Shown: positions 50,387 through 62,525, counted from the stretch's first letter. The stretch is 64,000 bases of DNA from Tritrichomonas musculus (GCA_039105265.1 JAPFFF010000009.1:4154001-4218000), one strand, 5' to 3'. Numbers and translations are program-made. The notes: generated from the letters alone by a model not told the origin.

Positions 50387-51916
50387 TTAGATTTTCCCTA
50401 AATTTAATTCAGCAATCCCTGCATATGCATTGAATTTATAGAATTTGAATTCATATTTTGAATATGGCTTGTCATTAGTAAAAGGGAACAGTTTTGTTTG
50501 GTCGTTTTCCCAATTAACTATGATTTCAGTCAAAGATTTTTCTTGGTTTTGATCATTTATTCCAAATAATTCAAAATGCGTTGGGGTCTGTTCACTCCAT
50601 CCATTTCTTGATGTCATTTTAATGACATTTATAATAACTGGCCCTTTAGTAAATTCGATTTTAATGAAAGCAATTGGATCATGTTCCATAAAAGTCCAAA
50701 CGTTAAATTTTGAATTTAGTTCTTTTTGGCCATCAAAAAGATAATATAAAAAATATGTAGTGTCGTGAGAAGAAGAACTGACTTCACATGTGTTGTCTTC
50801 AATTATAAAGCAATCATCATTTCCTTTAGATTTTTGATTCCATTTTTTTCCTGTTGGAATCAAATAATTTATACTTTTATCAAGAACAGAATTCATTTTT
50901 GGTTCAATAAACAAGCATTTTTGCACTTTTTTCATTTGTTCCATTTCGCACTTAATTTGCTTGATCAAATCCAATAAATTTGATTCTTTTTCATTTGCTT
51001 GCTTTTCAATTTCTAATTTTTCTTTATTTTGCTTTTCAATAAGAGATTGAATTTGTGATTTTTGATCTTCTGAAATTTTTTTCATTTCAGCCAATTCATT
51101 TGTGAACTCGTCTTTCAATTTATTCATTTCTTCGATCAATTCAATTGTTGTATTCAAAAGCGATTTATTCAAAAAGCTGGCATCAAAAATGTCAGAATAA
51201 CCGTCTCTTAATTTTTTCAAGTTATAATTTCTATTTTTTTCAACAACGAAAAATTCGAAGAAAACTGATGCTTCTCTTCCTCGTTCATCAAGCAATCTAA
51301 ACAAAAATTTTGTAAATTGGTCAATTTTATCTCTATCGTTGCTATTGTTACTATTTTCAATGATTTTTGTCATTTTTTCCAAATAATATTGTTGAACAAT
51401 TCGATATAATATCGATATTGGCAAACGAATTAATTGGTCATTTTTCATATATTCTTCAAAATTCTGTGCAATTAATTCTTCTTCTTCGTTTGTTGGCACA
51501 AGTGAAGTGGTTTTATCGTTGTTCGCTTGAATATTGAATAAAAGTGACTGCAATGCAAGTTCTCCTTTGTTTTCTGAGATTATTTCAAGTGTGATTTTTT
51601 CTAGATTTTTCACTCGGTATTTCTTAGCTAAGTAATTAAGATAGAAAATATTTTTGGGGCTAATTTCAATATCTTGATTTTGGCAGCAATTGACAAAATC
51701 ATTGATAGCTAAGTGAGGGAATTCAAATAATGCGTTTTCTTCAACTAAAAGAGGAATTTCTTCAGCATTTATGTATAATTGATCATTTTCTTTAAAATAA
51801 TCTGAACAATTTTTTAATACATCATAATCGATCCCGATTTTTAAATCATTGTAAACAATTGATTTGGTTTTGTTGAGTTTGATGCCATTTAAGAAGTGGC
51901 GAGACTGGAAACTCAT
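50387..51916 (-). CDS. BTB-like/coiled-coil/F5-8C-like protein
   Basis: The first ATG is 51916 (MSFQSRHFLNG), giving 509 residues. Residues ~10-110 look like the divergent BTB domain common in trichomonads (YNDLKIGIDYDVLKNCSDYF; FEFPHLAINDFVNCCQNQDI; IFYLNYLAKKYRV). A BACK-like helical part follows (~145-235; RLPISILYRIVQQYY, FLFRLLDERGREASVFFEFF), then ~85 residues of coiled coil and a C-terminal ~150-residue beta domain like F5/8 type C (AFIKIEFTKGPVIINVIKMT; NGWSEQTPTHFELFGIND). BTB proteins usually mediate self-association or cullin adaptor binding. The gene is complete and divergent from a paralogue at 52495. Confidence 0.8.
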   Translation of the reverse strand: MSFQSRHFLNGIKLNKTKSIVYNDLKIGIDYDVLKNCSDYFKENDQLYINAEEIPLLVEENALFEFPHLAINDFVNCCQNQDIEISPKNIFYLNYLAKKYRVKNLEKITLEIISENKGELALQSLLFNIQANNDKTTSLVPTNEEEELIAQNFEEYMKNDQLIRLPISILYRIVQQYYLEKMTKIIENSNNSNDRDKIDQFTKFLFRLLDERGREASVFFEFFVVEKNRNYNLKKLRDGYSDIFDASFLNKSLLNTTIELIEEMNKLKDEFTNELAEMKKISEDQKSQIQSLIEKQNKEKLEIEKQANEKESNLLDLIKQIKCEMEQMKKVQKCLFIEPKMNSVLDKSINYLIPTGKKWNQKSKGNDDCFIIEDNTCEVSSSSHDTTYFLYYLFDGQKELNSKFNVWTFMEHDPIAFIKIEFTKGPVIINVIKMTSRNGWSEQTPTHFELFGINDQNQEKSLTEIIVNWENDQTKLFPFTNDKPYSKYEFKFYKFNAYAGIAELNLGKI

Positions 51917-52494
51917 ATAAAAAATATAATTTTTTTTTTTAATTAAAATTTCAATATACAATTGAAAAAATATATGTATTCACGCGATTCATTTTCTTGT
52001 AGATATTTTTAATATCATCATATGTTTTTTATCATTAAATTATACATCTATTTTAATCATAATAATAATAATATATTTAACGTAGGATTTTGAGGAATAA
52101 CTAAATAATTTTTTCACTTTTTCTTTCATTTTTAAACTTTTTGTTTTAATGTATTGAAAATTGTTTTTATTATAGTGGGAGAAACGTGGATTGAACTTTT
52201 TTCAGAAAAAAAGTGAGAAATTATATACTTTACAAATTATATTCATTCAAGCTCGAATATGTCAAAAGTTCATTCCATGTTTCTCGCCTCAAAAAGTTGT
52301 ATAAGAGTAAAATTTATAAATTTTATAGTTTATTAAAGGTAAAAATACTGATTAATCATCTTAACGGCATCTTAATATCGATATTGAGCATGAATACGCT
52401 TATATTTGTGACAAAACTTTCATAATTATTTATAAAAAAGTTGAATTTTCCACTTTGTGAATGTCATAAAAAAAATATTATTTTGCAATTTCAC
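51917..52494. other. Divergent spacer between two BTB-type genes
   Basis: AT-rich; holds the presumed promoters of both paralogues. The plus-strand frame at 52213-52425 has no supporting features. No repeat or RNA is seen. Confidence 0.4.
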
Positions 52495-54204
52495 ATGAGC
52501 AGAGAAATTACTTTTATTGTCGGATTAGATAGAATCAAGATTAATTTAAATGGTAGACAAGCAAGTCATTTTAATGACGAGTATCGAGATATTTTATTTG
52601 CAAATAATGAAATCTATATTAGATCCAATGTTCAAACGTTTGTATTACAAAATTTCTTAGACCACTTTATAAAATCAAAACAAATTCCTGATGATAGTTT
52701 ATATAATATTGATTATATGGATCAATATTATTTTTTAAGCGAAGAATTTGGAATTAATGGTGATTTAATATCAAATGATAAATATAAAGAATTACTCCCA
52801 TTTTCAATCATAAAGAATTTCACCTTAAACGATAATGTGAACAAATCAGATTACGAGAAATTTATTTCTTACAAAATAGTCTATTATATTGATAAATACC
52901 CACAATATATGAGAAAAATCCCAATTCCATCATTGTTTAATATTTTAAATCAATCTACACAGTTTAACCATAACAAAGTCTACAAATTTATTAAATCACA
53001 AAATGATAATTCTTATTTTGTACTTCTTTCAATTCTTGACAGCTCAAAATTATCAAAAGACATTGTTCGAGAATGTATTTCTAATCAAAATGAACATTTT
53101 AGTTTTGTTCCCAATAATTGTGATTTTGTTGAAAACTTAATTGATGAAAATTCAAGATTAGAGAATTCAATTCAAAAATTGAAAGACGAATTAAACTCAG
53201 AAAAATATACAGAAAGAAAAAATTATTATTTTTTTGATTATGAAGATGAAAAAGATGATGGAATTATTGCATTTTTAGTAAGAAATCAAAATAATAAATA
53301 TGATCCTGATTATGTTGCATCAATGAGTTCAGGTGATATATATGGTTCGATTTGTCCAGATAAAGAAGGAAAGTATGGTGGATTTTTTACACATACAAAC
53401 CATTCTTTAGAGTATGCTCCAGTGAAAAATACTGAATTTACAATTGAACTTCAAAATAAAACAAAAGTATCATCTATAAAATTTGTCGGCCCACGTAAAG
53501 ATAACTATAAAGGTCATCAAATATAAAAATTTTCATACACAATTTATGACGATGATACACTTTTAGAAACACAAGAAATAAATGAAACACTTTCTGAAGG
53601 AAAAGTAATTACTGTTGATTTAAAAAAACCAGTCGATCTTTCAAAAATAACAGTAAAAACAATAGGCATTGAAAGTGAGGGAACTAAATGGCCACTGTTT
53701 GGTGGAGTTGAGTTATTTTCTGAAGACAATAAAAATATATTTAAAGATCTCATTGAAAAAAGCAATTTTCATGATCCCCATAGATGTGGAGTTTACATTT
53801 CTGCTACACAATACGACACAAATAAGTTTTACCATTTCCAAGACACAATGCCAAATAGGTATGTTATCGCTACATTGAATTATGAAAGTGATTCTTGGTT
53901 CAAAATTGAGCTTACAAAAGGAAAAGCAATTATAACTGGGTTTATATTTCAAAAAGGAGATTCACACTTCCCTATAGATTACAAAATCATCGCATCTGAT
54001 AATGATGAAAAAGATGAAAAAGATTGGCTCCTTTTGCATGAAGGAGAAAGAGAAAGTATAGAAGAATTAGTAATTAAAAAACATTTTAATGAGTATAAGC
54101 CAGCAAGATTTATAAAAATAGTTCTAACTGGAAAAAATAATAATTCAGACTATCAACTAGGTTTTTGTCATTTTGATATTTTTGGATTCTATCTTCCTAA
54201 TTAA
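52495..54204 (+). pseudogene. BTB-like/coiled-coil/F5-8C-like protein with one in-frame stop
   Basis: ATG at 52495 (MSREITFIVGLDRI). The N-terminal BTB-like and BACK-like parts parallel the neighbour at 50387 (FVLQNFLDHFIKSKQI; IPIPSLFNILNQ), followed by a short coil (~residues 220-240). Two beta domains of F5/8C style follow. A TAA at 53524-53526 lies in the first; the same frame then continues without further stops to 54204 (PARFIKIVLTGKNNNSDYQL...). So the gene is complete except for one stop. It may be a recent pseudogene, make a shortened protein, or be read through. No sign of a frame change is seen. Confidence 0.75.
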
Positions 54205-54974
54205 TTAATAAATATTATTATTATAACCCTAAAATTATTCTAAATACAGCTGTTTAGTAGGCTTGTTATTCTGATATCAATTATCAGGTTTGGCACTTTT
54301 TTTAACTCAGATAATCGATAATAAAATGCTATCGATTGCAAATTTTAATTGATGAATTCGATTATCAAGTATGAAATGTGATACAAAAAAATATTCTTTT
54401 GATATCGAAATTAATTTTGATATCGAACCTGAAAAAAACATTAAAAATAGTATTTTAATGACATAAAATAAATATATTCTAACTTATTATGTTCAAAAAT
54501 CAGCTTTTATTAAATTTTACAACAGATATGTGAAGTAAACAGTTAAAAAAGTTTACAAAATCTTGATACATTAAAAAATTTTCAATATAGTGCTGTTCAT
54601 ATTAGGTAAAATGTTCATTTTAAAAAATCTGACAAAAAGACGTTAAAGAAAAAAATAATTTTATTTGCTTTTTTTCCAGCAACTAATGAATAATTTGATT
54701 TTTTAAGTAATAGCAAATTATCAACAAACTAACCTGAGTTAAAATAACCGATGAAATGAACGTTTATAAATTCATACAAAAAGATATCTGATTCGATGAT
54801 CAAAAATAAAAGTCAATTAAAACAATTAATTTTATGATTTGCGTGTTTAAAACAGATTGATTTAACAATATTCGGTATTTTTAGCCTATCATAAAAAGAT
54901 AAGCATGTCAACTATTTATTCATAAAATTGAATTAACTTAAAAATAAAATGAGTTTTTAGGCTGAATATATGTA
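54205..54974. other. AT-rich spacer
   Basis: No gene is seen. A region near 54270-54430 has repeated GATATCGA/ATCGAT-type words (ATTATCAGG, GATAATCGATAA, GATATCGAA), possibly an eroded palindromic element. It ends at the inverted-repeat element at 54975. Confidence 0.4.
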
Positions 54975-55232
54975 CATTCAAATTCACCGTCCACTTTTTG
55001 AAAAAAAGTTCATGACATCAACATCTGATAGCCATCTATCCTTTCGGGTTACAATTTTTACCGAGCCTTACCGCCACCCGCGGGGTATCGGCTCCGCCTC
55101 GCTGCTGCTCGGCTGCACTCGACGCCCGCTAGGCGGTATGTAGACTTCGGAGAAAAATATATAAAAATGAAAGGACAGATATGCATTCAAAATATTTGCT
55201 TCTTACCAAAAAGTGGACGGTGAATTTGAATG
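54975..55232. mobile_element. MITE-like element, 258 bp, with 26-bp terminal inverted repeats
   Basis: The 26-bp end at 54975-55000 (begins CATTCAAATTCACCGTCC) is repeated exactly inverted at 55207-55232. Between them is an unusually GC-rich core (about 55060-55160) with GCCACCCGCGGGGTATCGGC and CTCGACGCCCGCTAGGCGG. There is no coding capacity. A target duplication is not evident. It is likely a non-autonomous DNA transposon; the core has a diverged relative at 49511-49546. Confidence 0.7.
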
Positions 55233-55874
55233 ATTCAAAAAATCGACCGAGTTTTTAGAAAGATTGCATGTTAAAAATTTAACATAAATGAAATATCTTT
55301 TATAAAAGTATCATTTAAATGTTATAAATTAAAATATTGAAAATCGTATGATTTTTAATCGAAATTTTTATGAATTAAAAAAAATTGATTGTCAAATGCA
55401 TAAAAACTTATAATAATATCAATTATGATAATAATAATTCAATTTTGATATTTATGAATGCATTATAAATCACTTTTCTAATTTAAACAATTATATTTAT
55501 TAAATATATTATGAGATATATCTATTTCAAAAATAATTTTATTTTTCTCTCAATTTTTTTTGCTTGAATATGTATCTTCAAAAGCAAAAAAATTTACAGA
55601 TCACACTGTATTCGTATTTTTGAAGTATTGATAAGACATAACATGTTCATGAGAAACCGATAATATTTATTCAATTTTCTGAAATTGAATCTTTTGGTAA
55701 TTGTTGAATAATGATAGTATTAATCTAGACCGCATAAAATAATTAGGAACAGTGCTGAAATACTTCATACTATATATAAAATTCTATATGTTCAAAAATT
55801 AAAAATAAATATATATGCATTTAAAATTAACTTAAGAAAATAAAAGATAATATATTTCATTATCTTTTAATTAT
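55233..55874. other. AT-rich spacer
   Basis: No gene, RNA or repeat that I can support. It lies downstream of the surface-protein gene at 55875. Confidence 0.5.
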
Positions 55875-58359
55875 TTAAATGAATTCATCAGCGAAAGGAT
55901 CATCCTGGTTCATAACTTGGTTTAAGTCGTTATCTACAGTGATGGATGGATTAATTTCATCGAAAAGGCCAGCGTCATTGGCCAACATTCCTCTCTTCTT
56001 CTTGATCACAAAGAAGGCCACCAGTGCTGCAATGATTGCTGCGCCTCCAACGGATCCAGCGGCTGCCCCAATCACAGTGGTCTTGTTACTTTTGTCAGAA
56101 TTTACTCCTGCTACAGGAATCTCCATTGTAGAAGATTCAGTGAAATTGTTTGAGTTAGTAAAGCAGCTGGATTTTGTGAAAGAGTCACTTTTTGTAAAGA
56201 CACTAGATGCAGTAAACACGTCAGATTTAGTGAATGGACTGGATGCAGTGAACTCATCAGATTTGGTGAAATGACTAGATGCGGTGAACTTGTCTGTTTG
56301 AGTGAAAGGACTTGATGAAGTGAACTTGTCTGATTTGGTGAAATGATGTGAAGCAGTGAATTTTCCAGATTGAGTGAAGGGACTTGATGCTGTGAACTTG
56401 TCTGATGGGGTGAATGGCTTTGATAATGTGAAAGGAAGAGTTTGGTCAAATTTGTATGAAGGAGTAAAAATATGTGATGGTGTGAACGGTTTGGATTCGG
56501 TGAATTTGTCAGATTTGGTGAATTTAGCTGATTGTGTGAATGGCTTTGAATCAGTGAACTTTTTAGACGCAGTAAACGAGTCTGACTTGGTGAATTTAGC
56601 CGATGGCGTGAATGGCTTTGAATCAGTGAATTTACCAGATGGAGTAAAAGATTTTGAATCAGTGAACTTACCAGATGGAGTAAAAGACTTTGAACCGGTG
56701 AATTTAGCTGATGGCGTGAATGGCTTTGAATCAGTGAACTTACCTGATGGAGTAAAAGACTTTGAATCGGTGAACTTAGATGATGGCGTGAATGGCTTTG
56801 AATCAGTGAACTTACCAGATGGAGTAAAAGACTTTGAATCAGTGAACTTAGATGATTGTGTGAATGGCTTTGAATCAGTGAACTTTTTAGACGCAGTAAA
56901 CAAGCCTGACATGGTGAATTTACCAGATGACGTAAACGACTTTGAACCAGTGAACTTAGATGATGGCGTGAATGGCTTTGAACCAGTGAACTTCTTTGAT
57001 GGAGTAAACAAGTCTGACTTCGAAAACACGCTGCTTTGCGTGAATGGCGAGGAAGCTGTGAAGAATGAAGAGATGATCATCGGACCAGGCGGGATGTCAC
57101 CTTCACAATGACCGAGTTGGAGCTGCCTCAAAGGGAACGTTTTTTCAATTGGATTAGTGAATTTGCAATTCAAATAGGAAACATAATCCTGATTCCAATC
57201 ATCTGGCTTCGCGAAATCAGCATAGCAACCATCAAGAGTTATGTTTGCCTTTCCCTTATTTATGTCTCTTTCAGCGATCCTTGCCCCGTTACTGAAATTG
57301 TTTCTGAAAAAGTAGAAGTTCGTGACTTTGATTGACTTCTCACGAATAAAGATCAAGCATGGAACGTTATTATCACTTGTGTCTCCTTGCACAGTGTTGT
57401 CATTCACGTTGCACGATGTGATATCGACTTTTTCCATCTTGACAGATGTGAATGAAGATACATATTTGCACCTGTTATTTGTCAATGTTTGAAATTGAAA
57501 GAAACCATCTTTTGCTGAGCGATATTCCATCGCACCACAATATTTTGAATTGCCGCCGGTTGCATTGACGAATTGTGATGTGATCTTCCCCGTCGCTTTA
57601 ATATCAAATTGTGCGCCATATTCGGTTTTCCCGTTAGGACAATTGACTGTTGAGGCGTAAAAGAAAACAATGTCGGTGGCAGCCATGATGAGGGCGGAAC
57701 CGAAACCTTCACCATCGTCTGTTTGGTAGTTATTTGAAAAACAAGTATATTGTATATCTAGTTTTTTGGCGTCTTCTAATCCGGGTTCGTGTTTTTCTTC
57801 ATCAACTGCTAATTCTTTTCCAATGGCGCCACCTGCTCCGTGCCTTTGTGAGGTACATGAATCAAAAACGCAATTATGTAAAATAACTTCTAAATCGGCT
57901 GATACACTTATTCCTCCGCCGAAATAATTACTTGTATAACAATTGAGGAAGTTGCATTGTGATATTTTGAGATCTCCACAACTATCGGATTCAAAAAATG
58001 GACGATGATCAAGCACGTTTGATTTAAAATCAGAGCCGTTTATAGTTTGATTTTGAACAGTTGTGCCTGGCTGAAAATCATAATCTTGTTTAACGCAGCA
58101 TTTAGAATCAGTAACGCATAATCCAGAATAAAGTTCAGAGGTAAAAACAAGAGGAGTGTTGAGTGTGTGTATAAAATTATTTTTCATGATTGTTGTTGAA
58201 TGATGCTCTGTATTAGCATAGACCACATGGGATAAAATGTGAGAAAAGTGTGAATTTAATAAAAAAGATGACTTAATATGATTATTGTTGTTGATTGTAT
58301 AAAAGGGAGCAACTGAAAAAAAGGATAAAAGGCTGAGGGAGACCAAAGTTATGTTCTGC

Positions 58360-58361
<2 letters not shown>
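55875..58361 (-). CDS. Pmp-like surface membrane protein with about 50 FTxSxx hexapeptides
   Basis: From the ATG at 58361 (828 residues). The start MQNITLVSLSLLSFFSVAPF is a signal peptide. Residues ~80-420 form a beta-helix-like domain with Pmp-type words (YFGGGISVSADLEVILHNCV; GAGGAIG; repeated Asn/Cys turns). Then come about 50 hexapeptides FTxSxx (KFTDSKPFTPSAKFTGS...), ~430-745. A single membrane segment (GSVGGAAIIAALVAFFVI) is followed by KKKRG and a ~40-residue cytoplasmic tail ending DDPFADEFI, where DPF is an adaptor-binding type motif. It is likely displayed on the cell surface and recycled by endocytosis. The hexapeptide rod may be O-glycosylated. Just upstream is a 43-nt A/T run. 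Confidence 0.82.
56120..57075 (-). repeat. 18-bp tandem array encoding FTxSxx
   Basis: About 50 units of 18 bp; larger higher-order units (for example KFTDSKPFTPS blocks at 56560-56960) are nearly identical. The opposite strand is also open through the array (56374-57111), an effect of the repeat. Confidence 0.85.

Positions 58362-58364
<3 letters not shown>

Positions 58365-58407
<43 letters not shown>
58365..58407. repeat. 43-nt A run in the leader of the surface-protein gene
   Basis: A uniform A run (T on the coding strand) ends only 3 nt before the start codon at 58361. Length is likely variable and may affect transcription of the surface gene. Confidence 0.9.
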
Positions 58408-58409
<2 letters not shown>

Positions 58410-58439
58410 TGGAACATTCACTTTATTCAAATTTGTGAA

Positions 58440-58795
58440 TAGAGTTCCAATTCAAATTAATTCTGAAAAAAGAGTTCAGCTTTAGAATTTTAAAAAAATG
58501 TAATCAACATATTTTTCCTTTCTGAACAAGCCATAAATGATGTGATTATTATAATTATAAGAAAATAATGTTAGTTTTACTAAAATATTTTGAATAAAAT
58601 GGTTTTTCTTGTACATTGAAAAAAATGTAAATAATTGCAAAAAGGTGTAAATAGTTTTTACCCAAAATTAATTTAAATTTTAATGTAAATTATGATATAT
58701 TTTAATAATAAAAAATATAAATTAAATTTTACAATAATAAAAAAAGAAATTTTTTGGTTGAAAAAAAAAGATATGAGCATTTTTTAATTCAAAAT

Positions 58796-58850
<55 letters not shown>

Positions 58851-59516
58851 AATGTAATATAATCTTATTATATTGAAATCTTTTTTTTTTTTTTTTTAAT
58901 TGAATATTTATAATAAACCCTATTAAGGGGTACCTTTCCCCGTTTACTATTTTTTTTTAACGATCATTGTTTCACTTTGATTATATGTGTATGATTTGCT
59001 TTCCATTGAGGACATTAAAAATTAAGTCAGATTCAATTAGCTTTGGGCAAACTTTTTCAATTACAATTAGAAATCCATTCAAAAGTGTCCCAGGCTGCTC
59101 AAGCTCAAACAAAACGAAAACAAAGAAAGAAAACTTTAGAAGAAACTTTTTATTGAGACCTAAAAGATCAACATCATAATTAATATTATGTTGATCGATC
59201 TCGAAATACAAAATTTGGGCTCCCGATAATGCTGATCATTACATCTCAAAGATCTGATATATACACCCATTTAAAACACTAAAGAAAGCAAATTCGCTTC
59301 GTGTCCAAACGATAAATGACAGCATAGTTTCTCAAAAGAATAAAAAAATTCTTTGAATAAATTCTAGATCATGTTATGATCAAATTTTTCACCTTTCCAA
59401 TTGAATTTTGTATTGAACTAGATCTCAATAAGTCAATCATTGTTTCACCCTCTTCTTCAAATTCCGTTATTTACTCTTTTGTTTCCTTTATTTTTTTTTT
59501 TTTTTTTTTTTTTTTG
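58440..59516. other. AT-rich spacer with a 51-nt T run
   Basis: No gene is seen. A 51-nt T run lies at 58799-58849, another T run at about 58881-58897, and a 25-nt T run at 59491-59515 borders the element at 59517. Confidence 0.55.
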
Positions 59517-60092
59517 GGAGATATTTTTTGCCCCCAATCTCTTTTGACCCCAACGGTTAAGGTCAATATTGACCCTGTATCGTACTTCAGAAAAAATCGG
59601 CGAGAACTTTTTTGCACTTTTGCGAAAAAAGCCATGAGTAGCTACTCACGCTTTTTATACGAAAATTTCAAAAAAATTATTTTTATTAAAAAGCAGCTCT
59701 AGATAAAATTTCTTCCATCCCGAGTAAGTTATTCGTAATTAGCATCTCATTGTAGTAATTATTAAACCATTTTTTTCTTTTTTTGGTAAAAAAAATATTA
59801 ATCAATAATATTATAGATATCTCTTTATAAAAAAATATATAAGATTTTCTTCACATATTCGGGCCTATGATGTTATAAATAACAATAAATGTTTACTAAT
59901 CTTTTCAAAAATATATAATTAGCATTATTTGTAAAAAAAAAAAATTTAGCGAAAAAAGCGTGAGTAGCTACTCATGGTTTTTTTCGCAAAAGTGCAAAAA
60001 AGTTCTCGCCGATTTTTTCTGAAGTACGATACAGGGTCAATATTGACCTTAACCGTTGGGGTCAAAAGAGATTGGGGGCAAAAAATATCTCC
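59517..60092. mobile_element. MITE-like element, ~576 bp, with ~140-bp terminal inverted repeats, inside a poly-T tract
   Basis: 59517-59656 and 59953-60092 are near-perfect inverted copies (GGAGATATTTTTTGCCCCCA at the outer end). Each arm holds two palindromes, GGTCAATATTGACC and GAGTAGCTACTC. The ~296-bp middle is AT-rich without coding capacity. T runs of 25 nt (59491-59515) and 28 nt (60093-60120) flank the element in the same orientation, as if it had landed in one long T tract. It is most likely a non-autonomous DNA transposon; its family is unknown. Confidence 0.75.
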
Positions 60093-60447
60093 TTTTTTTT
60101 TTTTTTTTTTTTTTTTTTTTCTTCAATTTGATTTGATAATTGAAGATTTGTGCATTGTAAATGTTGCTTTTTCATTACTTAAATGCAAAAAACGTCAATT
60201 CATTAACAGTGATAATTAAATTCCGTGATTGCTCGATTACTTCATTGTTCAAATTAGAATAAGATGAAGGTAGAGTTTTATTAATTCGAAGATTTATTTT
60301 GTTTGTACATTTTTCCTGTCATGCTTGCTTTCCTTGAATGATGATTGGTTTTTATTTATCGAAAAGCATTTAGTAATATATATATTTTATAAAGAAATGC
60401 ATTTTAGAGTTTATTATAAAAACAATTTAATTTTGTTATATTTCTGA
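60093..60447. other. Spacer downstream of a BTB-type gene
   Basis: Starts with the 28-nt T run and continues AT-rich; nothing else is seen. Confidence 0.45.
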
Positions 60448-62163
60448 TCATATGTTAAAAACATCACCGTATAATTCAAAATATGTAAGGTAAACATTGT
60501 ATGGGTATTGATCAAGCCAAGAATCTCTCTGAACGTAACGAATGTATCTGAATCGGCTGTGTTCGTCTAAATGGCGGTTTTCTTGGCATTCAAAATGGTG
60601 CTCTTTGTATCCACCTCTCAAATGTTCATCGTTCAACCGGCTGTCAAGTAAGGTCCATAAACGGTCGTCGTTCGAGCCCTCGATTCGCCATGACTTAGGA
60701 TGATAATAGGATGGACCACAGCAATTTGAACGAATGAAATAAGAATATAAATCGACTCTTCTTGAAGATCCAAAATCAAATTTAATGATTGACTCTGATT
60801 CTGTGGTAGGATTATTGCTAGAATAATTGAAAAAATAATTGTTATCATAGCTCTTGATGTTTGTGACTGGGTAACTCGGGTTTATGTATCCAGTAGCTGA
60901 AAGAGTCACACCACCTCCAAGTTCTGAGATGAGTCCGTTACGGTTTGAACTGCCAGAAAATCGGGTTCTGATTGATGGCGGCATTGCTCGCTTTTCTTCC
61001 TGTTTCGCCATTACTGCTGCTCGCTTTTCAGTCAAATCTTTAATCTGCGACTTCAGCGATTTCAGCTGATTAGAGAAATCTGTCCGAATCTGTGAAATCC
61101 TTTCTTCCTCATCGAGCTTAAGCTGCTGAATATCTTTTTCCTTTCTTTCACTTTCTGTTTCTTTTTCTTTTTTCAGGTTTTCTTGCATCTGCCTCAGCTG
61201 CTGAATTTCGCCTGACATCTTTTCTTGTTCTTCTTTCAATTTTCTTATTTCTTCTTTCTGTTCGTTGATCTCCTTGGCTCTCCCTTCTTCCTCCTGCATA
61301 TGCTGCTGGTATTCTTCTTCTCTTTTTTTCAGTCGCTCGATTTCTCCTCTCATTTTTTCTTGCTCTGTTTTCAATCGATCGATTTCTTCCTTCAGCTGAA
61401 ATGTTTTACCAAGATTAGCGCTTTCTTCTGTATAAAAACGGCTAACAAGTTCTTCGCTGATGAAGTGGAAATCAAATGTTGCTGAGTAATCTTTGTGGAG
61501 GCGTGTAAGATCGATTTGCCTGAAATTATTACATGTGGCAAGCGAAAAAAGAACAGACGCTGGCCGCCCAAAATGGTCAAGGCATTTGAATAGGAATTCT
61601 GTAATTATTTGATCGTATTGGTCTCTGCTTTCGGACATTTTGATATGCTGATATGTTTTTTTTAAGATTCGATACAAAATTGGAATTCGGAAACAAAGAA
61701 GGCGATCGTCATTGGCATAGTTTAGGAAATCTTTAGAAATCGTTTATTCGTATTCTTCGGTGCTGAATTCCTCGCTATCTTGATTTATGATTAATAGATC
61801 AACAACAACGTCCTTCTGGTGTGTAGATATAAATTTGCTGGTAGATTCAATTAGAGCTGGAACAATGTACTTTTTGGCGAGTATATTAAGTGAGAGGGCA
61901 TTCTCTTTACGTATCGTAATTTTTTGTGAGTGGCAAAAACTAATAAAATCGCTAATTGCACTTTCGATTAAAGTTATTTTGTCTTCAGAATCATCAAGAA
62001 GATTAATTTCATTAGTGTTTTTATATAAATGCTTATTAGTCTGGAAATATTGCGAAAAGCATTTTAATAGCTTCATATTAAAAGGATAACGTTTACCTTT
62101 ATAAATAAAAAAGTGAGTTGTTAATAATACAGAATTTCCATCAACACTTATTTCTTGTTCCAT
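60448..62163 (-). pseudogene. BTB-like/coiled-coil/F5-8C protein with one in-frame stop
   Basis: ATG at 62163 (MEQEISVDGNSV). Residues ~1-125 are the BTB-like part (FFIYKGKRYPFNMKLLKCFS; SAISDFISFCHSQKITI; LSLNILAKKYIVPALI). A TAA at 61744-61746 follows EEYE; the same frame then continues open to 60448: BACK-like helices (FRIPILYRILKKTYQHIKMS; FLFKCLDHFGRPASVLFSLA), a ~130-residue charged coiled coil (EEIDRLKTEQEKMRGEIERL) and a well-kept F5/8 type C domain (IIKFDFGSSRRVDLYSYFIR; YHPKSWRIEGSNDDRLWTLL). It is a paralogue of the two genes at 50-54 kb, with higher GC. One stop is the only break seen. Confidence 0.78.
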
Positions 62164-62525
62164 ATTTTGCAAGCGGAAAATGCTATATCTTTTTGTAAGG
62201 ATCTTCTCAATAAATTGAATACTTTCGAAAAATGATTATTTCCAGCCAATAAAAAAGATAAATAAATGAAATAAATAAAAAAATAGTAAGTACAGGGAGC
62301 ATAAGTAAATGTATATATAATAAAACTCATTTCTCTTTACATCAATAGTTTTCAATAAGTAAGAGACCTATAAAATGGATATTTTGCAGCAATTTAGCCA
62401 TATTTACAAAAAAATCATAAATTTAGAAGCTATATATACGAAATAATGCATAGATGAAGTATTTTATTTATAATTAAGCTTAATTATTTTGATTGAAAAT
62501 ATGTGAGTTACAATTGGTACACTTG

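Noticed and set aside
56374-57111. 245-codon plus-strand open frame
   Set aside because: It is the antisense of the FTxSxx array; openness comes from the 18-bp period and it has no independent start context.
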